The notes beneath the pieces are model-generated. The model was not told the origin of the DNA and searched no databases. It was given only the letters and a program-made list of their open reading frames with translations. Below, piece after piece: positions 52,425 through 61,092 of a DNA stretch of 64,000 nt (within the stretch, counting starts at the first letter, position 1; each line of letters opens with the position of its first letter). Location: assembly GCA_029211065.1 (NCBI GenBank), contig JARGFK010000006.1, forward strand, positions 1 through 64,000, written 5' to 3'. This DNA is from Desulfobacterales bacterium. GTDB taxonomy: Bacteria > Desulfobacterota > Desulfobacteria > Desulfobacterales > JARGFK01. Made by a program: the position numbers and the translations under genes.

Positions 52425-54431
52425 TTACAGGAAAATTCCCCGGGGCATCTGAACCTTCAGCAGCGTATTGAAAAGGATGAACAGAACGGCCGTGAAGGCA
52501 AAGGCCGAACCTGTCATCTTAATTCCTTTGGGCAAACAGACCGGTTTGCCGGCAAGCGCAAAAACCAAACCGGTAAAAAACAGAAAGGTGGACAGATAAA
52601 AGCCCACATTCTGCAGCATGGCCAGATACAGCAGCATGGCGATCAGTACCAGCAACACCGGTCCCCAGGGAAAGGCAGCCTTCTCCTTCACGGGCGCCGG
52701 GTGCTTCCCGGCGGTGGACAGGCGCAGCAGGAGGGTTTGCACCAGCAGCAGAACCGCCAACGCACCGACAACCAGAATGATGATGCGCGGAAAAATGATC
52801 GCGCGCGGGTTTTTGATCAGCGACAGACTTGCATAAAGCCCCGCTGATGCGGCAAGGACAACCAGGGCGGCGCTGGCGTCCCATTTTTTAACGAGATTGG
52901 GCGCCCCCCCGGAATCCTCCGCCGGCCGGCCGCTTTTCTGCCGCCGGTGCATGCGGACCTCGCTGTAAATACTATAGGCAATCGAAACCAGGCAAAGCAC
53001 AATTACGATGATATTAATGCGATCGACAAAGAAATAGGTAAACATCCCCACATCGGTATCGGCGATCAACTTGCCCTTGAGAAAATTATCCTCGGCAATG
53101 GGCCCGAGAATAATCCCCAGTACCACCGGAGCCGCCGAAAATCCGAATTTGCTGCCCACGTACATGAGTGTTCCCAGACAAAACATGACGATGACGTCAT
53201 CGAAGCTGTTCTGCACGCTGTAGGTTCCATATACCGCCAGAACACTTACCGCCGCGATCATGTAAAGATGGCTGACGCGCATGACCACGTAACTGTAGCG
53301 GGACAGGAGAATACCGAAAATGCACATGCCGACCTGGGCCAGCACCATGCTGCCGATAAAGGTATAGGTTACATTCGGGTAGTTGAGAAAAAGATCCGGC
53401 CCGGGAAACAGGCCGTGAATCAAAAGCCCTCCCAGCAGGACGGCCGCCGTCGGACTTCCGGGAATGCTCAGCGTCAGCAGGGGAATCAGGGACGGCCCCA
53501 CCATGGCATTGTTGGCCGCTTCCGCCGCCGCCACCCCCTGGGGGTTGCCGGTGCCGAAGCTTTCGGGGTTTTTGGAAAATTTCCGGGTCTGGTCATAGGC
53601 TATCAGACCGGCCACCTGCCCGCCGGCGCCGGGGATCACACCGATGATGGCGCCGACGACGGATCCGATGCTCAGCGCTTTGACCATCTTGAGGTTCTCG
53701 ACGATGGTTTTCAACAGGACCCCTCTTTCCGGCTTGTAAGCGAGATGTTCAATACTGCCTTGATTCAGTTTCTCCGCCATGGAAAAAACCTGCGGAATGG
53801 CGAATAGCCCGATGAGGGCCGGCACGATAGCGACCCCCCCCACCAGGACGTCATGAAAGATGAAGCGGGGAACCCCCAGAATCGGGCTGTAGCCGATCGT
53901 GGAAATCAACAGGCCGAACGCACCGCCGATCAGCCCCTTGGCCATCGATCCCGATGCCAGGCCGGCCATGACCGTGATGCCGAAAACAGCGACCCAGAAC
54001 ATATGCGAAGGGCCGAATTCCAGGGCAACCGCGGCCAAGGGCGGGGTGAACAGAATCATCACCAGCATGCCGAAGAGACCGCCGATTAGAGAGCTGATAA
54101 AACAGATATTCAGCGCGGATTGCGCCTTGCCCTGCTGGGCCATGGGGTAGCCGTCCAGCAGGGTGGCAATGTTGGCGGGGGCACCCGGTATCTTGATCAA
54201 AATAGCGGAAATCGCCCCGCCGGCGACACTGGCCGTATAAACGGAACCCAGCAGGATGAGCCCTGCGGTCGCATCCATGTGAAAGGTAAAGGGCACCAGC
54301 AGGGCCACCGCCATGGTGGGGCTCAAACCGGGGGTGGCGCCAAGGACCAGCCCCACGATGACCCCCAGTACCAGGGTGACCAGGTTAACGCAGGAGAATG
54401 CCTGCGGAAAATAGTGTAAAAACTCGGCCAT
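52425..54431 (-). CDS. Fused TctA-TctB tripartite transporter permease
   Basis: A 668-residue protein. Residues 1 to about 490 form the large TctA permease (GATPGLSPTMAVALLVPFTF near 31, GAISAILIKIPGAPANIATL, and GGQVAGLIAYDQTRKFSKNP). After a charged linker (RRQKSGRPAEDSGGAPNL) the last 150 residues form a four-helix TctB-like small permease. TctA and TctB are usually separate genes. Together with TctC they form a secondary transporter for carboxylates. The frame is uninterrupted, so the fusion is real in this sequence. Confidence 0.9.
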   Translation of the reverse strand: MAEFLHYFPQAFSCVNLVTLVLGVIVGLVLGATPGLSPTMAVALLVPFTFHMDATAGLILLGSVYTASVAGGAISAILIKIPGAPANIATLLDGYPMAQQGKAQSALNICFISSLIGGLFGMLVMILFTPPLAAVALEFGPSHMFWVAVFGITVMAGLASGSMAKGLIGGAFGLLISTIGYSPILGVPRFIFHDVLVGGVAIVPALIGLFAIPQVFSMAEKLNQGSIEHLAYKPERGVLLKTIVENLKMVKALSIGSVVGAIIGVIPGAGGQVAGLIAYDQTRKFSKNPESFGTGNPQGVAAAEAANNAMVGPSLIPLLTLSIPGSPTAAVLLGGLLIHGLFPGPDLFLNYPNVTYTFIGSMVLAQVGMCIFGILLSRYSYVVMRVSHLYMIAAVSVLAVYGTYSVQNSFDDVIVMFCLGTLMYVGSKFGFSAAPVVLGIILGPIAEDNFLKGKLIADTDVGMFTYFFVDRINIIVIVLCLVSIAYSIYSEVRMHRRQKSGRPAEDSGGAPNLVKKWDASAALVVLAASAGLYASLSLIKNPRAIIFPRIIILVVGALAVLLLVQTLLLRLSTAGKHPAPVKEKAAFPWGPVLLVLIAMLLYLAMLQNVGFYLSTFLFFTGLVFALAGKPVCLPKGIKMTGSAFAFTAVLFILFNTLLKVQMPRGIFL

Positions 54432-54529
54432 TTTGATTCTCCTCTAAGAACGATGCGCCATTTTTTATAAAAAACAGTCGAGTCTATGGTGTCAAAAACT
54501 CATCTGGAACCTATTTTTGCCGAATAGTG

Positions 54530-56263
54530 TCAGCCGCCCAGATACACCCGCCCGATGCGGTTGCGCAAAATGCTCAGCTCGGTTTCGGTCGGCGGCGGCG
54601 TCTCGACCAGGTCGTCGGAAAACAACATTTCAAAAGCGGTGGCTTCCTCTACCTGCCGGCGGGTAACGCCCGGGTGCAGTGAAACCACCCGCATTCGTTT
54701 GCTTTCCGGCTCGAAATCCATGATCGCCAGATCGGTGATCACGCGATCCGGCCCTTTCCCACGCAGACCGGCCTCCCAGCGCGAATTGCCGCCCGTAAGA
54801 AAGCCGGGACTGGTGATATACTCCACCCGTTCCAGAAAACGCCGGCGCTCATGGACGATGATGGTCAGCAGGCGATTGGCGCAGGACGCGATGGGATTGG
54901 CGCCGCCACTGCCCGGAAAACGCTTGGAAGGCTTTAAGTAGTCACCGGTGGCGGTCGCATTCAGATTGCCGTACTGGTCGATCTGCGCCCCCCCCAGAAA
55001 CCCCACGTCCGCCAGGCCCCGCTGCACTAAAAATCCCAGCGCATCCAGCGTGTTGCTTACAAAAGACGGTCTGGCCGCCCCGTACAGACGCGTATCGGCC
55101 ACTGAGAGGCAGGCATGCCGGGGGTCAATGCCGCCGATGCCGGTTTCCACAATGTACTCCAAATTTGGTGCATGGGTGGACATGGCCAGGGTACAGGCGG
55201 CCATGGGCAGACCCGTGCCGATGATGGCGATCTCTCCGTCTATGAACTGGCGCGCTGCGGCCACAATCATCATTTCATTGCGGGTGTAACCTTCCGGAAG
55301 CGCACCCGTGCGGCCGCCGGTCGTTACCAGTTCGGCGACCCAGGGTGAATAACCCAGACGGGGATCACAGGCGATTTTATGCATGCGGCCCAGTGATAAA
55401 ACGGTATCGAGATATTCTTCGAAACTTTCAAACGCGTAAACATTGCGGTTCAGGTACTCCTGAAAGCTTACCGGTTTGCGGGCATGGGCCTGATAATCCT
55501 GCAGGGCCTCGTAATCGTAGTCATAAAGGCCGGGCACCGATGTGGGATAGGCGCCATGGGGTTGATGCACCAGTGCATCCACGCGATAGGCGGGTATCAC
55601 CGTATTCTGAGGACTGGCGCGAATGACCTCCGTGGGCACGAGCTGTTCGGCCACCACGATCACCGTTTTTGAAGCTTTGGCAATGTACTCGTCGGCGAAA
55701 AAAGTGCCGTCTATCTGACAATTCCCCTGTTCATCAGCACGGGTGACATGAATTACCGCCACATCCGGTGTACAGGCCGGAAACAGCAGATACTTTTCGC
55801 CGCTAAAGGGGCAATTGGTTTCGGCCACTTTTTTTCGAGGCAGCACTTGAAGTCGCATGATATCGGAACCCAGGCCGGCCTTGGTGGGAATAAAGCTCAT
55901 GCCCATCGCTCCGGCCAGGTAGCGTAGCGTCATGCTCAGATGATCGTAGTCTTCGGACTTAACCTGGCCCTGTTCCACGGCCCGACAGAAATTGCGCGGC
56001 AACCCCAATCTCTCCATGTTCAGGCAACCCGACTCCACCGACTGCACCAGTCCGGCGCCAATCAGTATGTCCACCGAATAGGATGGATTAACGCTTGAAA
56101 TGTGCAGTCGGCCGATTTTCCGACGGATAATCTCATGCGAGATTGCCATCGCGTTCCGGCAGAGTGAAAACCCGCCAAAGCCGATGTGACAGCCTTCCTT
56201 GATGTAGGTGGCCACAACCGCTTTCACGGTGATTAACTTGGTCGATACGCTACATCCCGTCAT
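54530..56263 (-). CDS. Fused CoA-transferase (alpha and beta domains)
   Basis: A 577-residue family I CoA-transferase with both domains in one chain. The alpha domain has CHIGFGGFSLCRNAMAISHE at the N-terminus. PDVAVIHVTRADEQGNCQID continues it. The beta domain begins near residue 320 with RNEMMIVAAARQFIDGEIAI and GLPMAACTLA. The likely active Glu is in YIVETGIGG near residue 370, followed by the DVGFLGGAQIDQYGNLNATA stretch. It resembles glutaconate CoA-transferase more than acetoacetate types. It would activate the acid imported by the Tct system. Confidence 0.88.
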   Translation of the reverse strand: MTGCSVSTKLITVKAVVATYIKEGCHIGFGGFSLCRNAMAISHEIIRRKIGRLHISSVNPSYSVDILIGAGLVQSVESGCLNMERLGLPRNFCRAVEQGQVKSEDYDHLSMTLRYLAGAMGMSFIPTKAGLGSDIMRLQVLPRKKVAETNCPFSGEKYLLFPACTPDVAVIHVTRADEQGNCQIDGTFFADEYIAKASKTVIVVAEQLVPTEVIRASPQNTVIPAYRVDALVHQPHGAYPTSVPGLYDYDYEALQDYQAHARKPVSFQEYLNRNVYAFESFEEYLDTVLSLGRMHKIACDPRLGYSPWVAELVTTGGRTGALPEGYTRNEMMIVAAARQFIDGEIAIIGTGLPMAACTLAMSTHAPNLEYIVETGIGGIDPRHACLSVADTRLYGAARPSFVSNTLDALGFLVQRGLADVGFLGGAQIDQYGNLNATATGDYLKPSKRFPGSGGANPIASCANRLLTIIVHERRRFLERVEYITSPGFLTGGNSRWEAGLRGKGPDRVITDLAIMDFEPESKRMRVVSLHPGVTRRQVEEATAFEMLFSDDLVETPPPTETELSILRNRIGRVYLGG

Positions 56264-56350
56264 AACAGTCTCTTTCGTAGTTGGAAAAATTGGAAGAAAA
56301 AATTTAGAGAAAGTCCACCCAAGTTTTCAGTTTTAAACATAAAGTTTGAC

Positions 56351-56452
56351 ACATTCGTAAAAAGTCCTAAATCCCGTCATGCCTGCGAAGGCAGGCATCC
56401 AGAACCATTTGAAATCACTGGATTCCCGCATTCGCGGGAATGACGATAAAGA
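56351..56452. repeat. Interspersed CGTCATGCCTG-type repeat, copy 2
   Basis: Two hairpins, ATGCCTGC-gaag-GCAGGCAT (56379-56398) and ATTCCCGC-attc-GCGGGAAT (56422-56441), lie within a stretch that shares AATCCCGTCATGCCTGC and its left flank with 40545-40655. It sits between korC and the CoA-transferase gene inside the presumed operon and could tune expression between its two halves. Confidence 0.6.
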
Positions 56453-56498
56453 CGCATTTTCGATTTTTTACAAGTCCATCAAGTTTCAAGTTTCAAAG

Positions 56499-57032
56499 TT
56501 ACATCTGGTCGTACCCGATCTGAAACGCCCTGCGGTTTTCATCCTGGTACTTGGGAATGATTTCCAGAATACTTTCTAAAATAACCTCTTTTTTTAAGGT
56601 TCCTTCCAGCAGTTTGGCCATGGCCCCCAATGCGATGGTATTGCTGAAAATGGGTTTGCCGAAGTTGTCAACCGCCAGCTGCTTGGCCGGCAGCGCTTTC
56701 TGCCGACAGGGCAAACTCTCATCGATGGCTTCCAAAAAGGCCGGATCGTAGAGGATCAGGCCCGGTTCCGGCACCGTATTTTTAAACCGGTTGTATGCTG
56801 CTGAAGAAAGCGCGATGAAGATGTCAACATTTTCGCACATGGGGCTGTCGATGGCTTTATGGGACAACACGATCTGACTGCGAACATAACCACCGCGCAT
56901 TTCGGTGCCATGACTCTTGAGCATGGTCACACGCAAGCCCTCCTTGACCGCTGCTTCTCCCAGAATCTGTCCCAATCGGACAACGCCCTGGCCGCCAAAG
57001 CCACTGGCTACAATTTCAAATCTTTCTTTCAT
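56499..57032 (-). CDS. 2-Oxoacid:ferredoxin oxidoreductase, gamma subunit
   Basis: A 177-residue gamma subunit. It starts EIVASGFGGQGVVRLGQILG, the family's conserved glycine motif, and continues with KSHGTEMRGGYVRSQIVLS. It completes the alpha-beta-gamma set with the two genes upstream and overlaps korB by four bases. GGAGGACAGG precedes the start. The three subunits decarboxylate a 2-oxoacid to an acyl-CoA and reduce ferredoxin. Confidence 0.93.
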   Translation of the reverse strand: MKERFEIVASGFGGQGVVRLGQILGEAAVKEGLRVTMLKSHGTEMRGGYVRSQIVLSHKAIDSPMCENVDIFIALSSAAYNRFKNTVPEPGLILYDPAFLEAIDESLPCRQKALPAKQLAVDNFGKPIFSNTIALGAMAKLLEGTLKKEVILESILEIIPKYQDENRRAFQIGYDQM

Positions 57033-57883
57033 AACGCACCTGTCCTCCTGATTTTATTGACTGTGCTCCAGATATGATCCGAAAATTCGGATCGCGAGCC
57101 GACGGCGTCGTGATAGATTCCGGTGGCCCAGATGGTATCGGGCGTTTCCTTGCCCAGGGGCGCGCTTCTTTCCTTCATCCAGTTGAAAATATTGACCGCA
57201 TTCCGGGATCCCAGGTGACGCGAGGCAAAATTGGTCGGGCACGGATAGGGCATATGCACCAGCGAGAAGCCGGGGTTGAGAATGGCTTTTTTAACGGATT
57301 CAACGGCTTCCGCACCATCCATGCAGACGTGGCGCGCCAGGAACGTTGCCCCTGCACCCTTGAGGATGTGCATGACGTCCATGCCTTCGCTCATGAGGTT
57401 ATGCTCAAACATGCCGTAGGGGCTGGAATCGGTTTTGACACCTTGGGGCGTCGTAAAACCGAATTGGCCGCCGGTGGACTGATATCCCAGGTTGTCGTTG
57501 ACGATAACCGTCATGTCGGCGTTGGAACGGGCGCTGTGAATCAGATGCAACAGGCCGATGCCGAAAGCGTCACCATCTCCCACGGTCAGAATGATTTTTT
57601 TATCGCGCGGCAGAGCGATTCGAAGCCCCCGGGCAATGGCATACGCCCTGCCATGGGTGCCGGCAAACCCGTCTCCCTGCCAGGTGGCAAAGGTCTGTCG
57701 TCCGGCACACCCAATGGATGTGCCCCAGACAATGTCATTAACGGACAGGTGTAGTTCTTCTATGGCTTGAATTACGATTTTATGGTTAATTCCCAATCCG
57801 CAACCGGAACATGCAGTGCTGGGAATTTTGCGTTTTCGCAAATAATTGTCCACAAGGGCCGATGAGCTATATTGTGTTGCCAT
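57029..57883 (-). CDS. 2-Oxoacid:ferredoxin oxidoreductase, beta subunit (TPP-binding)
   Basis: A 284-residue subunit with the thiamine pyrophosphate site: TVGDGDAFGIGLLHLIHSAR through VNDNLGYQSTGGQ, plus ACSGCGLGINHKIV at the N-terminus that contacts the cofactor and ferredoxin cluster. GGAGGTCTGGTA selects ATG 57883, which overlaps the alpha stop by one base (TAATG). No separate delta ferredoxin subunit is seen; the GltD-like protein carries a 2[4Fe-4S] domain that may fill that role. Confidence 0.93.
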   Translation of the reverse strand: MATQYSSSALVDNYLRKRKIPSTACSGCGLGINHKIVIQAIEELHLSVNDIVWGTSIGCAGRQTFATWQGDGFAGTHGRAYAIARGLRIALPRDKKIILTVGDGDAFGIGLLHLIHSARSNADMTVIVNDNLGYQSTGGQFGFTTPQGVKTDSSPYGMFEHNLMSEGMDVMHILKGAGATFLARHVCMDGAEAVESVKKAILNPGFSLVHMPYPCPTNFASRHLGSRNAVNIFNWMKERSAPLGKETPDTIWATGIYHDAVGSRSEFSDHIWSTVNKIRRTGAL

Positions 57884-59058
57884 TACCAGACCTCCAAAAC
57901 CCAATCCTTGCGTGCCAAGGGTTGGTTTTTTAAGATTTTTTCAAATGTTTCCAGCAAATCCGGGATGGTGGGCAGGTCGCCGCAGGACCCTAGAAAATGA
58001 ACCTTGGAATCCTTGGAAGCCGCACGTTGCACTTCCCGGACCAATTCTCCGTCCCAATTGAGTTCCACCGACAGGTATGTGGTAGCGCGTTTGAAAAGCT
58101 CATCCGGAAAGGGCCAGAGGTTGATAAGGCGCAAGGCCCCGACCTTGAGACCCTGTGATCGGGCTTTTCCCACGGCCGTGTTAACCACGCGGGAGGGTGT
58201 GCCATAAGAGACCACAACCAGATCCGGATCATCATCCATGAATTTCTTTTCATAATGATGGTTAAACAGGCTTCGATTGTTACGGACCTTGTAGATTAAA
58301 CGATAGGCATGCTTATGATGATCGGAAACTTCTTCGATGTCATAGCCTTCCGGAGTCGGCGTCCAGTCCGAACATAAGCCGCCTGCACCGATTCCCATCT
58401 GCACGGGCGGAATGTCCAAGGCATCGGTATGGGGGTAAAAATCGGGGCCAGCGTGGTGTTTGCGCGGATAGGTGCGGATACCCATTTCCTTCATTTCAGC
58501 TTCGTTTTCAGGCACGGAAATGTCTTCCATACCGTCGGTAATCAACTGATCCGCCAGAACCGTAATCGGCATGCGCAGGCGTTCCGACAGGTAGAAGGCT
58601 TCGCAGACCATCAGCATGCATTCCTGGGCCGAGTTGGGCGCCAGCACCACGCTTTCGAAATTGCCCCCCTGCGTGGGATAGCGGGTTAAATAGAATTCGC
58701 CCTGGCCGGGCGCACCGGTAATGCCGCTGACCGGCCCCACCCGTCCGGAGTTGAGAACCACCAGGGGCATTTCGCAGCCAATCGCCCAACCAAAAGGATC
58801 GGCATACAGAATATAGCCCGGTCCTGACGTGGCGGTCATGGCTTTCATGCCGCCCAGTGAAGCCCCGATGCAAAGATGCATGGCCGCGCATTCATCCTCG
58901 GCCTGCAGATAAACGCCGCCGATTTGGGGCAATCGTTTGCTCATGGCTTCGGCCAGTTCCGTTGCCGGTGTAATCGGGTATCCGCAGAAAAAGCGACAGC
59001 CGGCCAGCAGTGCCCCTTCCGTAATCGCGAAATTCCCTGTTTCCAAATATCGTTTCAT
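57883..59058 (-). CDS. 2-Oxoacid:ferredoxin oxidoreductase, alpha subunit
   Basis: A 391-residue subunit. EGALLAGCRFFCGYPITPAT contains the canonical YPITP motif. MTATSGPGYILYADPFGWAI and the C-terminal LINLWPFPDELF domain follow. It resembles 2-oxoglutarate or branched-chain/aromatic 2-oxoacid enzymes (KorA/VorA/IorA-like); substrate not fixed by sequence. TGGAGG precedes ATG 59058. The GltD-like gene ends 20 bases upstream. Confidence 0.93.
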   Translation of the reverse strand: MKRYLETGNFAITEGALLAGCRFFCGYPITPATELAEAMSKRLPQIGGVYLQAEDECAAMHLCIGASLGGMKAMTATSGPGYILYADPFGWAIGCEMPLVVLNSGRVGPVSGITGAPGQGEFYLTRYPTQGGNFESVVLAPNSAQECMLMVCEAFYLSERLRMPITVLADQLITDGMEDISVPENEAEMKEMGIRTYPRKHHAGPDFYPHTDALDIPPVQMGIGAGGLCSDWTPTPEGYDIEEVSDHHKHAYRLIYKVRNNRSLFNHHYEKKFMDDDPDLVVVSYGTPSRVVNTAVGKARSQGLKVGALRLINLWPFPDELFKRATTYLSVELNWDGELVREVQRAASKDSKVHFLGSCGDLPTIPDLLETFEKILKNQPLARKDWVLEVW

Positions 59059-59077
59059 AGTGTAAACCTCCAGCCGA

Positions 59078-60721
59078 TCAAGCGGTTAGTTCTTTAACGT
59101 TAATGGCAAAATCCGGACAGACGAAAAAGCATTTGAAACAACCGACACACCAGTCGGCTCTTTTGACCACCATCGGCCGGTAGCCCTTGCCATTGAAGAA
59201 ATCGGCTGCTCCGAAGGTTTCCACGCTGCAAACTTCTTTGCAATAGCCACACTCTTTACATTTTTCGGTATCCAGAATGACTTCAAATTGTCGCGCATCA
59301 CAGTTGAGGCAACGGCTGGCTTCAGCGCTGACCTGATCGGGCGCCAGACCCTGTTCCACCTGCTCAAATCCCTGGCGTTCCCAGGGGGCCAGATGCGCCA
59401 TCTGATTGCACTGACGAATAACTCGTTCCATGGGCGGCAGCACGATGTCATCTTCAGCCGGGGCCAGTTGTTCCGCAACCTCGCCTGTTCCCCCCAAATA
59501 CCGATCAATCGCCGCTGCCGCCTTTCGGCCTTGGGCAATTCCACCGACGATTGACTTCGGTCCGGTGACCACGTCGCCACCCGAAAAAATGCCCGGCTCC
59601 CCGGTGGCCAGGTTGTCATCGGTGCTGATACGGCTGCCCTTGACGCTAATACGGGAATGTTCCTTGACGAAATCCAGTATAGGCGCCTGCCCGATGGCCA
59701 AAATAACGGTGTCGGCATCAATTTTGTTGGTGATCATGTCATCGTAAGAAGGGTTGAAGACGCAGGCATCGTCAAAAACGGAAACGCAGCGCATCAAACC
59801 GATACCACAGGCGCAGTCATCTCCTAAAACCTGCCTGGGGGCCCACTCGCAGAGAAAAGTTACCCCTTCTTCTTCGGCCAGTTTAATTTCCCAGGGATGG
59901 GCCGGCATTTCTTCACGGGATTCCAGGCAAATGACACTGACCTTGCGGGCTCCCAGACGCCGGGCGGTCAGGGCCACATCCACGGCCACATTTCCACCCC
60001 CGATCACCGCCACCTTAGCGCCGACCTTCGGGGTGTGCCCCAAGGCAACATCCCGCAAAAAATCCCAGCCCCAGATGACTCCTTTTTTTTCTTTGCCTTC
60101 CAGCGAAATTCGGGCTGAAGAATTGGCGCCTGTGGCAATAAACACAGCGTCGCAATTCTGCCGCAATTGACTGAGGCTGAGTTCCCGACCGATGGTGGTA
60201 TCGCCTTTGAACGTTATGCCCAGATCCATGATGACCTGAATATCTTTGTCCAGCCTTTCCTGAGGCAGCCGGTAGCGCGGAATTCCGTAGCGCAACATGC
60301 CTCCGGGTTGGGGGAAAATGTCATACAGGGTTACAGCATGGCCCCGCAGCGCCAGGTAATAAGCTGCCGTTAAACCGGCCGGGCCGGCTCCGACCACGCC
60401 CACTGATTTTCCGGTTACGGGAGTCTTTTGCTGACGTTGCTTCCAGGCATCGCCACCATTATCCACGGCTGTGCGCTTCAAGGCCCGAATGGCAATCGGG
60501 TCGCCAAACTGCTTGTATGCACACACATCTTCACAGGGTGCAAAACAGGCATCCGCGCAAACTGTGGGTATAGGCAGTTTCTCCCGCAAGACCGCTACGG
60601 CATCATCATACCGGCCTTCCTTTACCGCACGAATATAGCGCGGTACATCCACTTCAGCCGGACAGGTCAGCGTGCAGCGTGGGATGATAAAATCTTTTTT
60701 TGAAACTCTTACAGAATTCAT
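59078..60721 (-). CDS. GltD-like NAD(P)-linked iron-sulfur flavoprotein with C-terminal 2[4Fe-4S] domain
   Basis: A 547-residue protein. The N-terminal cluster domain has CTLTCPAEVDVPRYI and CADACFAPCEDVCAYK. The FAD site GVVGAGPAGLTAAYYLALRG and NAD(P) site AVIGGGNVAVDVALTARRLG follow. The C-terminus has a ferredoxin domain, CKECGYCKEVCSVE and CVGCFKCFFVCPD. Such proteins carry electrons between NAD(P)H and ferredoxin. ATG 60721 is chosen: AAGGAG is nine bases upstream, and the sigma-54 promoter at 60786-60801 lies in the longer frame, ruling out starts at 60802. First gene of the presumed regulon. Confidence 0.9.
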   Translation of the reverse strand: MNSVRVSKKDFIIPRCTLTCPAEVDVPRYIRAVKEGRYDDAVAVLREKLPIPTVCADACFAPCEDVCAYKQFGDPIAIRALKRTAVDNGGDAWKQRQQKTPVTGKSVGVVGAGPAGLTAAYYLALRGHAVTLYDIFPQPGGMLRYGIPRYRLPQERLDKDIQVIMDLGITFKGDTTIGRELSLSQLRQNCDAVFIATGANSSARISLEGKEKKGVIWGWDFLRDVALGHTPKVGAKVAVIGGGNVAVDVALTARRLGARKVSVICLESREEMPAHPWEIKLAEEEGVTFLCEWAPRQVLGDDCACGIGLMRCVSVFDDACVFNPSYDDMITNKIDADTVILAIGQAPILDFVKEHSRISVKGSRISTDDNLATGEPGIFSGGDVVTGPKSIVGGIAQGRKAAAAIDRYLGGTGEVAEQLAPAEDDIVLPPMERVIRQCNQMAHLAPWERQGFEQVEQGLAPDQVSAEASRCLNCDARQFEVILDTEKCKECGYCKEVCSVETFGAADFFNGKGYRPMVVKRADWCVGCFKCFFVCPDFAINVKELTA

Positions 60722-60785
60722 AAACACATTCTCCTTAGGATTGAGGAAACGGGTCGCTGTAAATTGTCTTTCGCTATATGTCTTA

Positions 60786-60801
60786 AGCAAAACGCGTGCC
60801 A
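60786..60801 (-). promoter_or_regulatory. Sigma-54 (-24/-12) promoter of the oxidoreductase operon
   Basis: On the minus strand TGGCACG (60801-60795), four bases, then TTGCT (60790-60786), matching TGGCACG-N4-TTGCA at all but the last base. The predicted start is near 60775, about 55 bases before ATG 60721. A sigma-54 activator gene lies directly upstream. Confidence 0.85.
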
Positions 60802-60802
60802 T

Positions 60803-61092
60803 CGTTAAAAATAAAACCCTATCGGGCTTATAACTAACTGTATTATCTGGTTGATTATGTTTTTAAAGGGGTTGTGCGTAATCAGCCAAACATTGTTTTG
60901 TTCTTCTGGTAAGTGCCCGATATTTCGGACATGTACGGATCTTCATACTGGGTGCCTGAGCAAAAACCGCGTAGGCGAGATGATTTGAGAGGATTTATTT
61001 GTTGAGGGAGAACGGACGGTCACGCCGCTCTTGGAATTTAATTTAAGGGCCAACCAGACTAAAGACGCATGCGCTTCAAAACCGTAAATCGG
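60803..61092 (-). other. Regulatory region between the sigma-54 activator and its operon
   Basis: A 290-base, AT-rich region. CCGATATTTCGG at 60928-60939 is a short palindrome (CCGA/TCGG) about 150 bases upstream of the predicted start, a usual distance for enhancer sites of sigma-54 activators. No gene is present. Confidence 0.45.
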
